The notes under the pieces were generated by a model, which worked only from the letters and a program-made list of their open reading frames with translations, was not told the origin of the DNA and ran no database searches. A stretch of DNA of 52,206 nt from Paraburkholderia ferrariae NBRC 106233 (lineage in GTDB: Bacteria; Pseudomonadota; Gammaproteobacteria; Burkholderiales; Burkholderiaceae): positions 1 through 52,206 of the forward strand of contig NZ_BAYB01000046.1 in NCBI RefSeq assembly GCF_000685035.1, given 5' to 3'. Below are positions 32,760 to 40,586 of this stretch, in pieces. A program made the translations under genes and the position numbers. The stretch's first letter is position 1; every line of letters starts with the position of its first letter.

Positions 32760-33277
32760 AGGCAATGCACTACACCCTCGAACAGTTGAACAACGCCTCG
32801 ACCGAAGCCTTCGTGGCCGCGCTCTCGGGCATTTTCGAACACTCGCCCTGGGTGGCCGAGGCGGCCGCGGGCCAGCGTCCGTACGCGAGCATCGAGGTCC
32901 TGCACCGCACGATGTCGGGCGCGGTGGAAAGCGCCGGCGAAGCGAAGCAGCTCGCGCTCATCAACGCTCACCCGGAGCTCGCGGGCAAGGCGGCGGTGCG
33001 CGGCGAGCTCACTGCCGAATCGACGCGCGAGCAAAGCGGCGCGGGCCTGAACCTCTGCACGCAGGAAGAGTTCGACAAGCTGCAGTCGCTCAACCGCGCG
33101 TATCGCGAGAAGTTCGGCTTTCCGTTCATCCTCGCGGTGCGCGGCTATGACCGCCACGGCATCATCGCGAACTTCGAATCGCGCGTGAGCAACAGCCGCG
33201 CGGACGAAATGCGCGCGAGCCTGGACCAGATTTATCGCATTGCACGCTTCAGGCTCGACGAACTGATCGACGCATGA
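32756..33277 (+). CDS. uraD: OHCU decarboxylase
   Basis: This enzyme (173 aa) decarboxylates 2-oxo-4-hydroxy-4-carboxy-5-ureidoimidazoline to S-allantoin, the third step from urate. Hallmarks are NNASTEAFVAALSGIFEHSPWVAE near the start, LHRTM, and the active-site stretch AHPELAGKAA (71-80). FPFILAVRGYDRHGI and the final helix with RFRLDELI complete the family pattern. It is coupled to puuE by a four-base overlap. Its substrate comes from the hiuH product made on the opposite strand of the same locus. Confidence 0.95.
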   Translation: MKAMHYTLEQLNNASTEAFVAALSGIFEHSPWVAEAAAGQRPYASIEVLHRTMSGAVESAGEAKQLALINAHPELAGKAAVRGELTAESTREQSGAGLNLCTQEEFDKLQSLNRAYREKFGFPFILAVRGYDRHGIIANFESRVSNSRADEMRASLDQIYRIARFRLDELIDA

Positions 33278-33281
33278 CACG

Positions 33282-33319
33282 GCGCCCGCCCACGCAAACG
33301 CGCGGGCGCGGCGCTTTTT
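33282..33319 (+). terminator. Terminator-like hairpin between uraD and alc
   Basis: GCGCCCGC (33282-33289) pairs with GCGGGCGC (33302-33309), and a GGCGC then T5 (33315-33319) follow a few bases later. It may reduce readthrough into alc, giving partial termination inside the operon, or divide it into two transcripts. Confidence 0.5.
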
Positions 33320-33362
33320 CCGCAGCAGCGGATAGATACGCTAGACATGAAGGAAGACAACG

Positions 33363-34373
33363 ATGGCACTCCCGACTCTCGACCCCAACGCCCCTGAATT
33401 CACGCGCCGCTACGTGAACCTCGCGGACCCGCGGCTCGGCGCGCAGGCACTCGAGGCGAGCGACGACTTCTTCGCCCCGAAGGATCGCATGCTCAATCCG
33501 GAGCCGGCCGTCTTCATCCCGGGCAAATACGACGACCACGGCAAGTGGATGGACGGCTGGGAAACGCGCCGCAAGCGCACGACGGGCTACGACTGGTGTG
33601 TCGTCAAGCTCGCGCGCCCGGGCGTGATCAAGGGCCTCGACCTCGACACGAGCCACTTCACGGGCAACTTCCCGCCGGCCGCCTCGGTGGAAGGCGCATA
33701 CGTGCCGGAAGGCGCGCCGGGCGCCGCCACGCAGTGGACCGAGATCGTTCCCTCGACCTCGCTGCAGGGCAACAGCCACCACTACGTCGATGTGACGAGC
33801 GAGCAGCCGTACACGCACCTGCGCGTGAACATCTATCCCGATGGCGGCATTGCGCGGCTGCGCGTTTATGGCCAGCCGCAGGTGGACTGGAAGGGCGCGA
33901 GCCGCACCGAACTCTTCGACCTCGCGGCCATGGAAAACGGCGCCTACCTCGTGGCGGCGAACAACCAGCACTTCGGCGTCGCCTCGAACATCCTGATGCC
34001 GGGCCGCGGCGTGAACATGGGCGACGGCTGGGAAACGCGCCGCCGCCGCGAGCCGGGCAACGACTGGGCGATCATCGCGCTGGCGCAGCCGGGCGTGATC
34101 AAGAAGATCGAAGTCGATACAGCGCACTTCAAGGGCAACTATCCGGATCGCTGCTCGATCCAGGCCGCGCGCGTGACGGGCGGCACGGACAGCTCGCTCG
34201 TCACCCAGGCGATGTTCTGGCCGGTGCTGCTCGGCGAGCAGAAGCTGCAGATGGACAACCAGCACTACTTCGAAAGCGAGCTGGCCGCGCTGGGCCCGGT
34301 CACGCACGTGCGTCTGAACATCATCCCGGACGGCGGCGTGTCGCGCCTGCGTCTGTGGGGCACGCTCGCTTGA
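33363..34373 (+). CDS. alc: Allantoicase
   Basis: This enzyme hydrolyses allantoate to ureidoglycolate and urea (336 aa). The protein is visibly an internal duplication, as known for allantoicase: DGWETRRKR at 64-72 and DGWETRRRR at 221-229, each followed by the DW/hydrophobic strand and VIK motif, and each repeat closing with HLRVNIYPDGGIARLRVYG or HVRLNIIPDGGVSRLRLWG. AAGGAAG precedes the ATG. It lies 86 bases after uraD, with a terminator-like hairpin between, and 17 bases before allA. Confidence 0.95.
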   Translation: MALPTLDPNAPEFTRRYVNLADPRLGAQALEASDDFFAPKDRMLNPEPAVFIPGKYDDHGKWMDGWETRRKRTTGYDWCVVKLARPGVIKGLDLDTSHFTGNFPPAASVEGAYVPEGAPGAATQWTEIVPSTSLQGNSHHYVDVTSEQPYTHLRVNIYPDGGIARLRVYGQPQVDWKGASRTELFDLAAMENGAYLVAANNQHFGVASNILMPGRGVNMGDGWETRRRREPGNDWAIIALAQPGVIKKIEVDTAHFKGNYPDRCSIQAARVTGGTDSSLVTQAMFWPVLLGEQKLQMDNQHYFESELAALGPVTHVRLNIIPDGGVSRLRLWGTLA

Positions 34374-34390
34374 GCGCCGGCGAGGCCATC

Positions 34391-34915
34391 ATGAGCGATA
34401 CCAGGGCCACGCTCGTCGTCGAGCCGCTCACGCGCGAGGCGTTCGCGCCGTTCGGCGACGTGATCGAGCTCGAAGGGGCGAAGCAGATTCCGATCAACCT
34501 CGGCACGACGATCCGCTATCACGATCTCGCGAAAGTGGACGTGACCGACGAGAGCGGGCGCACGCTCGTCAATCTGTTCCGCGGGCAGCCGCGCGTGCTG
34601 CCGTTCGAGGTGAAGATGCTCGAGCGCCATCCGCTCGGCAGCCAGGCGTTCGTGCCGCTCAACGACCGGCCTTATCTGGTGGTCGTGGCGCCGGCGGGCG
34701 ATCTGGACGTCACGAAGATCCGCGCCTTCGTTTCGCAGGGCTGGCAGGGCGTGAATTACGCGAAGGGCGTCTGGCACCATCCGCTGATCGCGCTCGACGA
34801 GGTGAGCGATTTCATCGTCGTCGATCGCGGCGGCGAGGGGCTCAATCTCAACGAGCAGGATCTGCCCGAATCGCTCTGGCTGACCGAAGAGGCGATGCGC
34901 GCGGCGCAGGGGTAA
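34391..34915 (+). CDS. allA: Ureidoglycolate lyase
   Basis: This cupin-fold enzyme (174 aa) splits ureidoglycolate to glyoxylate and urea, the last step of the ureide route in this cluster. Family stretches are PLTREAFAPFGDVIE, LERHPLGSQAFVPL, FVSQGWQGVNYAKGVWHHPL and the C-terminal DRGGEGLNLNEQDL. It is 17 bases downstream of alc and is the final gene of the plus-strand operon, before an intrinsic terminator. The glyoxylate produced would need further enzymes that are not in this window. Confidence 0.95.
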   Translation: MSDTRATLVVEPLTREAFAPFGDVIELEGAKQIPINLGTTIRYHDLAKVDVTDESGRTLVNLFRGQPRVLPFEVKMLERHPLGSQAFVPLNDRPYLVVVAPAGDLDVTKIRAFVSQGWQGVNYAKGVWHHPLIALDEVSDFIVVDRGGEGLNLNEQDLPESLWLTEEAMRAAQG

Positions 34916-34943
34916 GCGCTTCGCGGCCAGGCTGGCTTGTGCT

Positions 34944-34985
34944 GTTATCCGAGCGGTTATCTGAGCGGTTATCCGAGCTGTTATC
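34944..34985 (+). repeat. 12-bp tandem repeat after allA
   Basis: Three and a half copies of GTTATCCGAGCG stand head to tail at 34944, 34956, 34968 and 34980, with one or two changes each. They are just before the terminator hairpin. The repeat looks like local slippage expansion; no function is evident. Confidence 0.85.
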
Positions 34986-34998
34986 GAGTCACAATCGA

Positions 34999-35024
34999 AG
35001 CCACGACCCAGGTCGTGGCTTTTT
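34999..35024 (+). terminator. Intrinsic terminator of the ureide operon
   Basis: AGCCACGAC (34999-35007) pairs with GTCGTGGCT (35012-35020) around a four-base loop, followed by T5. It ends the NCS1-to-allA transcript. Confidence 0.9.
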
Positions 35025-35043
35025 GCTTTGAGCGGGCCGCCGC

Positions 35044-35333
35044 TCATTGCTGGAAATGGGCGAGTCGATTGGCCATGGCGACGTCTTCCACCGTGCCTTG
35101 CCGGGCGCGCGCCGTGAGCCGGGCGAAGTCCATCGTATGCGGGCCGGTCGCTTCGAGGCTCGCATCGTCGGGCGCGTGGTGACAAGAAGCTCGATTCGGC
35201 CCGGCAGGTCGGTGACGCGAGCCATCATTCTCTGTCCTGCCTGGCTGGTCGGACGGCTGGAAACTGACGATCGGAACAGCGTCGAACCGGCCGAGAAGAT
35301 TCGTGTTTGCGGGGCAGCGTCGTTCGCCGTCTA
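35044..35333 (-). other. Start-less coding-like frame, possible gene remnant
   Basis: A minus-strand frame is open from about 35333 to a stop at 35044, about 96 codons, but has no start until an ATG at 35133 that leaves only 29 codons (MDFARLTARARQGTVEDVAM then ANRLAHFQQ). The last part has amphipathic-helix character and G/C-rich third positions, unlike a random frame. It may be the tail of a decayed gene. Family not recognised. Confidence 0.3.
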
Positions 35334-35469
35334 ATCATGTCGTGTTTTGCCGCGATCGGCGCCCGCGACTCAGCGGCCTGCGAGAGAGCCGCTCGCCACA
35401 ACGCGTTTCCTTCCAGGCGACGCGCCACAATCGCCCGCCGCGCCCGCCGCAAACCGCGTCCGCACAACG

Positions 35470-35500
35470 AAAAAAGCCCGGGGCACATTGCGCCCCGGGC
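35470..35500 (-). terminator. Intrinsic terminator of puuD
   Basis: Read on the minus strand, GCCCGGGGC pairs with GCCCCGGGC (35492-35500 with 35476-35484) around a seven-base loop, followed by a T6 run (35475-35470). It lies about 85 bases after the puuD stop. Confidence 0.92.
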
Positions 35501-35584
35501 CTTCGACTTTCCACTACCCGCTTCCAGTACGACTTCAGGCAGCGCGCGACAAGCCCGTCGCGCACCGTAAGCAGTCATTTGCCG

Positions 35585-36778
35585 TTATTGCTTCGCACCG
35601 CCGTCGAACCAGGCGGCAATCTTCTGCCGCTCTTCGTCCGTCATGTGCGTGACGTTGCCAAGCGGCATTGCCTTCAACTGCACCGCCTGCTGATAGATGC
35701 GCTGGGCGTTCTGCGAGATCTCGTCGGGCGTATCGACCATCACGCCGGCCGGCGCCGCACCCATGAGCGTCGGGTGCGCCGAGTGGCATGCCGCGCAGCG
35801 GGCCTGCAGGATCGGCTGGATGTCGCCCACCTTGATCGTCGGCGCGTTCGCGGCTTCGGCCTGCGGCACGACCGGGCGCGGCAGCGTCCAGACGAGCGCG
35901 ACGAACATCAGCGCCACGCCGCCGAGCGGCAGATACCACAGCACGTGGCCGCGGTGGCGCATCACGAAGAACTGGCGAATCAGCGCGCCGGCCAGCATGA
36001 TCACGACGAGGATCGCCCAGTTGTACGCGTGCGCATAGGTCATCGCGTAGTGGTTCGAGAGCATCGCGAACACCACCGGCAGCGTGAAGTAGGTGTTGTG
36101 CACCGAACGCTGCTTGCCGCGCTTGCCGTAGATCGGGTTCGGCTCCTCGCCCTTGAGCATCGCAGCGACCATCTTGCGCTGGCCGGGGATGATCACGAAG
36201 AACACGTTGGCCGACATGATCGTCGCCAGCATCGCGCCCATGATCAGATAGGCCGCGCGGCCCGAGAAGATGTGGCAGGCGAGGTAGGCGGCGGCGACCA
36301 CGTACAGGCCCACGCACACGCCGAGCAGTTTGTCGTTCGTGCCGAGCAGGCGGCACAGCGAGTCGTAGACGATCCAGCCCGCGGCGAGGAAGCCGAGTGC
36401 CGAGAAGATCGCGACGACCGGGCCCATGTCGAGCACGCTCTTGTCGATCAGGTAGGTGTTCGGCGCGAACAGATAGAGCACCGTGAAGAGCGAGGCGCCG
36501 GAGAGCCACGTGGTGTACGAAGGCCACTTCGACCAGTGCAGGTCCTCGGGCATTTCGGGCGGCGCGACGGTGTACTTCTGCATGTTGTAGAAGCCGCCGC
36601 CGTGCACGTGCCACAGTTCGCCGAACACGCCGCGGCGGCGCTGGTTCGGGTCCGTAGGCGGTTTGAGGCTGTTGTCGAGCGCGACGAAATAGAACGATTC
36701 GCCAATCCAGGCGATGGCTGCGATGACGTGGAACCAGCGCAATGCGAGGTTCAGCCAGTCGGTGATAAAGCCTTCCAT
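35585..36778 (-). CDS. puuD: Membrane-bound urate oxidase with cytochrome c domain
   Basis: PuuD oxidises urate to 5-hydroxyisourate in the inner membrane, passing electrons to the respiratory chain rather than to O2 as soluble uricase does. The first 300 residues hold about eight membrane segments with conserved His (FHVIAAIAWIGESFYF, HVHGGGFYNMQKY, HNTYFTLPVVFAML). The C-terminal 85 residues are a cytochrome c domain with heme motif C328-A-A-C331-H332 and a likely Met ligand at M371 (KAMPLGN). The length, 397 aa, is standard. A strong ribosome site (GGAGGAG) precedes the ATG. hiuH lies 170 bases upstream on the same strand. Confidence 0.95.
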   Translation of the reverse strand: MEGFITDWLNLALRWFHVIAAIAWIGESFYFVALDNSLKPPTDPNQRRRGVFGELWHVHGGGFYNMQKYTVAPPEMPEDLHWSKWPSYTTWLSGASLFTVLYLFAPNTYLIDKSVLDMGPVVAIFSALGFLAAGWIVYDSLCRLLGTNDKLLGVCVGLYVVAAAYLACHIFSGRAAYLIMGAMLATIMSANVFFVIIPGQRKMVAAMLKGEEPNPIYGKRGKQRSVHNTYFTLPVVFAMLSNHYAMTYAHAYNWAILVVIMLAGALIRQFFVMRHRGHVLWYLPLGGVALMFVALVWTLPRPVVPQAEAANAPTIKVGDIQPILQARCAACHSAHPTLMGAAPAGVMVDTPDEISQNAQRIYQQAVQLKAMPLGNVTHMTDEERQKIAAWFDGGAKQ

Positions 36779-36948
36779 GAAACTCCTCCACTCCTGATGC
36801 GTTGCGCGCGTGAGCGCCGGGGCGCGACGCGCGGACTGCGGGGGCCGGCGCTGGTCAGAAGAAAAGCGCCGCCGGGCCGGTAAGTCCGGGAATTATTGTT
36901 GGTGTGCGGGTGCTGCCGGGCCGTATGGCCTCGTTCGGTTGACCGGGC

Positions 36949-37302
36949 TCAACTGCCGCGGTACGTGCTGTACGCCCACGGCGAAACCAGCAGCGGCACG
37001 TGGTAGTGAGCGGCCGTATCCGCAATGCCGAAGCGCAGGACCACGCGATCGACGAAGCGCGGCTCGGGCACCTTCGTGCCGAGCGAGGCGAAGTAGTCGC
37101 CCGCGTGGAACACGAGTTCGTACTCGCCCGTGGCGAGCGCCGCGCCGTCGAGCAGGGGCTCGTCGCAGCGGCCGTCGTGGTTCGTCGTGACGGTTTTCAG
37201 CGCACGGCGCGTGTCGCCCGAGAGCGCAAAGAGTTCGACCTTGATGCCCGAGCCGGGACGGCCGTTGGCGGTGTCGAGCACATGGGTAGTGAGCTTGCCC
37301 AT
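36949..37302 (-). CDS. uraH: 5-hydroxyisourate hydrolase
   Basis: This is a transthyretin-related protein of 117 aa that opens the ring of 5-hydroxyisourate to OHCU, the step between PuuD and UraD. The N-terminal signature LTTHVLDTANGRPG with the active-site His and the C-terminal tetrapeptide YRGS (TYRGS) are diagnostic, separating it from true transthyretin. HYHVPLLVSPWAYSTYRGS carries further active-site residues. AGGAA precedes the ATG. It probably shares a transcript with puuD downstream. Confidence 0.95.
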   Translation of the reverse strand: MGKLTTHVLDTANGRPGSGIKVELFALSGDTRRALKTVTTNHDGRCDEPLLDGAALATGEYELVFHAGDYFASLGTKVPEPRFVDRVVLRFGIADTAAHYHVPLLVSPWAYSTYRGS

Positions 37303-37900
37303 TCGCAGTTTCCTTGTGTCTTGCTTGTGATAAAAGCGCGAAATTTCAGCGGTAGCCCGATCCCATGAAGCATGGCGGCGGATCGAGGCTCCACATCAGC
37401 AGTGGCTACATACCCGTCGGCGGATCGAAGCGAGCGCCGTGACCGCATTTTAAGAACGATCGGGGCACAAGCGGGCGACCGATAGGAAAGATAATGCCCG
37501 CAGCATGAGGGCCGCGCCGCAGCGCCGTTTCAAGCCGGTTTTCGCGGGTGTTTGCCCCCTTCGGGGGCGGGTTCGCCCTGGTTCCTTCGCGCAGAAAGGT
37601 GGTTTTCCCCATCCTACTGGCGCCAAAATTAGACCTTTATATGAGCGCACTGAATCCGGGTATCGCAGGCGCACGAATTGCCAGCGTAATTTTGACCGCG
37701 GAAGGTAACGGACATGCGCAGCGCGTGCTGCGCGTCCCGAAGACGGCGGTCATGCCGGGTAACCGGGCCAGCGGCGTCCATGCCATGGACGCGTCGGCAC
37801 CGGGGCATCCCGACGGACCGGCGTGTGCGGCACGGGCGTCTGATTCACACGCCGCCGGCAGCCACCTTGCGCCGCGGCACGATTTTGGAGCGAACAGACA
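37303..37900. other. 598-base divergent spacer, hiuH and 8-oxoguanine deaminase
   Basis: This spacer should hold the promoters of both divergent purine genes. A strong small hairpin, GCCCCC-TTC-GGGGGC, lies at 37554-37568, within a GC-rich half (37500-37610). A short AT-rich patch follows (37622-37645, with TTTATATGA). Further plus-strand frames overlapping it show no protein pattern. A leader RNA or riboswitch for a purine is possible at this place, but I could not match any known class. Confidence 0.4.
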
Positions 37901-39286
37901 ATGCAACGCACACTCGAGAAGGGCCGCGGCAGGACGCTGCTGGTCAAGAATGCCGATGTGCTGGTGACGATGGACGGCGCGCGCCGCGAGATCCGCGGTG
38001 GCGGCCTCTACGTGGAGGGCAACCGCATCGTCGCCGTGGGCACGGCCGACGAGCTGCCCGCCACCGCCGACGAAGTGCTCGACCTGAGCGGGCACCTGGT
38101 GATGCCCGGTCTCGTCAACACGCACCACCACATGTACCAGAGCCTCACGCGCGCCGTGCCGGCCGCGCAGGACGCCGAGCTCTTCGGCTGGCTCACGAAT
38201 CTCTACAAGGTCTGGGCGAATCTCACGCCGGAGATGATCGAGGTTTCGACGCTCACGGCCATGGCGGAGCTGCTGCTCTCGGGCTGCACGACGTCGAGCG
38301 ACCACCTGTACATCTATCCGAACGGCAGCCGGCTCGACGACAGCATCCGCGCCGCGCAGCAGATCGGCATGCGTTTTCATGCGGCGCGCGGCAGCATGAG
38401 CGTGGGCCAGAAGGACGGCGGCCTGCCGCCCGATTCGGTGGTCGAAAACGAAGACGCGATCCTGGCCGACACCCAGCGCCTCATCGAGACCTATAACGAC
38501 GAGGGCCGCTACGCGATGCTGCGCGTCGTGGTGGCGCCGTGTTCGCCGTTCTCGGTGAGCCGCGACCTGATGCGCGAATCGGCGACGCTCGCGCGGCACT
38601 ACGGCGTTTCGATGCACACGCACCTGGCCGAGAACGTCAACGACATCGCCTACAGCCGCGAGAAGTTCGGCATGACGCCCGCTGAATACGCCGAAGACCT
38701 GGGCTGGGTGGGCCGCGACGTCTGGCATGCGCACTGCGTCCAGCTCGACGAACACGGCATCGGCCTGTTCGGGCGCACCGGCACGGGCGTCGCGCATTGC
38801 CCGTGCTCGAACATGCGGCTTGCGTCCGGCATCGCACCCGTCAAGAAGATGCGTCTGGCCGGCGTGCCGGTGGGTCTCGGCGTGGACGGCTCCGCGTCGA
38901 ACGACGGCGCGCAGATGGTGGCCGAAGCGCGCCAGGCCATGCTGCTCGCGCGCGTGGGCTTCGGCCCCGATGCCATGACGGCGCGCGAGGCGCTGGAGAT
39001 CGCGACGCTCGGCGGCGCGCAGGTGCTGGGCCGCGACGACATCGGCGCGCTCGCGCCGGGCATGGCGGCGGACTTCGTCGCATTCGATCTGCGCCAGCCT
39101 TCGTTTGCGGGCGGCCTGCACGATCCCGTGGCGGCGCTCGTGTTCTGCGCGCCGTCGCAGGTCGCGTTGTCGGTGATCGACGGGCGGGTCGTGGTGAAGG
39201 AGGGCGTGCTGCAGACGGTGGAGCTCGGGCCGGTCATCGAGCGGCATAACCGCCTCGCGGGGCAGCTCGTGCAGGCAGCGCGCTAG
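37901..39286 (+). CDS. 8-oxoguanine deaminase (TRZ/ATZ-type amidohydrolase)
   Basis: This metal-dependent amidohydrolase (461 aa) most likely deaminates 8-oxoguanine to urate. The TIM-barrel metal ligands are H75 and H77 (NTHHHMYQSLTRA), H239/H241 (SMHTHLAEN), H276/H278 (VWHAHCVQLDE) and D329 (GLGVDGSASND). The HHHMYQSLTR and VDGSASND forms are those of the 8-oxoguanine deaminase/hydroxyatrazine hydrolase subgroup rather than classical guanine deaminase. The location beside urate and allantoin genes supports urate as product. A triazine hydrolase or guanine deaminase cannot be fully excluded. Confidence 0.85.
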   Translation: MQRTLEKGRGRTLLVKNADVLVTMDGARREIRGGGLYVEGNRIVAVGTADELPATADEVLDLSGHLVMPGLVNTHHHMYQSLTRAVPAAQDAELFGWLTNLYKVWANLTPEMIEVSTLTAMAELLLSGCTTSSDHLYIYPNGSRLDDSIRAAQQIGMRFHAARGSMSVGQKDGGLPPDSVVENEDAILADTQRLIETYNDEGRYAMLRVVVAPCSPFSVSRDLMRESATLARHYGVSMHTHLAENVNDIAYSREKFGMTPAEYAEDLGWVGRDVWHAHCVQLDEHGIGLFGRTGTGVAHCPCSNMRLASGIAPVKKMRLAGVPVGLGVDGSASNDGAQMVAEARQAMLLARVGFGPDAMTAREALEIATLGGAQVLGRDDIGALAPGMAADFVAFDLRQPSFAGGLHDPVAALVFCAPSQVALSVIDGRVVVKEGVLQTVELGPVIERHNRLAGQLVQAAR

Positions 39287-39388
39287 CAGGAGGCGCAGAT
39301 CGGGCGGCAAAACATCAGGCGCAAGGTGAGAGGCGCCTGAAGAAAGCGACCGGGGCGTTGCCGCCCGGTTGCCCGTGACGCACGGCGG

Positions 39389-40321
39389 TCAGGGTTTGTT
39401 GATCAGCGTCCTGGTCGCTTCGGCGACGAGGCCGCGCAACCAGCGTACTTCGTCCGAGTAATGACAACGTTCATGCCACAGCTGGTAGTACTGCATCGGC
39501 GGAAAATCGAGCGGCGCGGGCACGACCGTGAGCGGCAGGAAGCGCGCATAGTGGTCGGCGAAGAGGCGCGTGGTCGTGAAGACGAGGTCCGACTTGATGA
39601 GCACGTAGGGCGCGAGATTGAAGTAGGGCAGCGTGACGACCACGTGGCGCTTGAGGCGCTCGCGCGCGAGATGCACGTCGATGGCGCCGCGCTGGCCGAC
39701 CGAGTAGGGCGTGGGCGCGAGGTGCGGTGCGTTCAGGTACTGGTCGAGCGTGAGCCCGCCGCGCTTGGCGAACGGGTGCGTGTTGCTCATCAGGCAGACG
39801 ATCTGGTCGACGAACAGGTTCGAGAGGTGCAGTTGCTCGGGCGGCTCGGGCCAGTTGCCGATGACGATGTCCAGCTTGCCTTCCTCGAGCGCGAGCTCGT
39901 AGTCGAAGGCGGGGCCGAGCGAATGGAACTCGAGCGTCGCGTTGGGCGCGGCCTGGCGAAAGCGCTCGACCACGGTCGGCACGAACAGGACGTTCAGGTA
40001 GTCGGGGCAGCCGATCCGGTAGCAGCGGATGGAGGTCGCGGGGTCGAAATTGTGCTGCTGGAAGCGAATCCGTTCGATCTCGCGCAGCGCGTTCTGCACC
40101 GGTTCGAGCAGGCGCAGGCCGTATTCGGTGGGCACCATGCCGGACTTGCCGCGCACGAGCAGCGGGTCGCCGGTGATATCGCGCAGGCGGCGCAGCGCCG
40201 CGCTGATGGCCGGCTGCGACTGGTTGAGCTTGACGGCGGCGCGCGTCACGCTGCGCTCCATCAAGAGGGTGTGCAAGACGCGCAATAAATACGTGTCGAT
40301 CGCCTCGCGTTGCTGACTCAT
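39389..40321 (-). CDS. LysR-family regulator of the purine transport genes
   Basis: This is a 310-aa LysR regulator of the NodD/NahR-like subgroup. The HTH (LHTLLMERSVTRAAVKLNQSQPAISAALRRLRDITGDPLLVR) occupies residues 16-60, with the effector domain to the end. GGAGAG precedes the ATG. It is divergent from the BMP-type ABC transporter genes and convergent with the 8-oxoguanine deaminase gene, so it likely controls purine uptake. The effector is unknown. Confidence 0.92.
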   Translation of the reverse strand: MSQQREAIDTYLLRVLHTLLMERSVTRAAVKLNQSQPAISAALRRLRDITGDPLLVRGKSGMVPTEYGLRLLEPVQNALREIERIRFQQHNFDPATSIRCYRIGCPDYLNVLFVPTVVERFRQAAPNATLEFHSLGPAFDYELALEEGKLDIVIGNWPEPPEQLHLSNLFVDQIVCLMSNTHPFAKRGGLTLDQYLNAPHLAPTPYSVGQRGAIDVHLARERLKRHVVVTLPYFNLAPYVLIKSDLVFTTTRLFADHYARFLPLTVVPAPLDFPPMQYYQLWHERCHYSDEVRWLRGLVAEATRTLINKP

Positions 40322-40586
40322 GAACTCTCCGGATTATATGTTCTGGCTGATCGTGGGGCTTTGTGGGTATATGGTTTTTAATATGAATGAAAAGGTCCGT
40401 CAAGGGAGGCTTTCCCGAGAAGGCCCGTGGCGCGCCGTCTGCGGGGATTTTTGTCGGCTCGACTCCCGGGCGGCTAACAGGTATTGTCACCCCGCGCGGT
40501 GGCGCCCCAGCGGTGGGCCGGGGCCTGAAACGGCTTCGCGGGCATAGAACACGTATCAGCCATAACGTACTACGGGCGGAGCCTCC

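Larger units (their letters stand above)
34916..35584. other. Long spacer between convergent allA and puuD
   Basis: This 669-base stretch separates two convergent transcripts. It contains a 12-bp tandem repeat (34944-34985), a terminator for the allA side (34999-35024), a start-less coding-like minus frame (35044-35333) and a strong terminator for the puuD side (35470-35500). I see no complete gene. Confidence 0.6.

Noticed and set aside
37554..37568. A named purine riboswitch in the spacer upstream of the deaminase
   Set aside because: The hairpin is clear, but I could not match the conserved internal-loop bases of any known purine or xanthine riboswitch, so no class was assigned.
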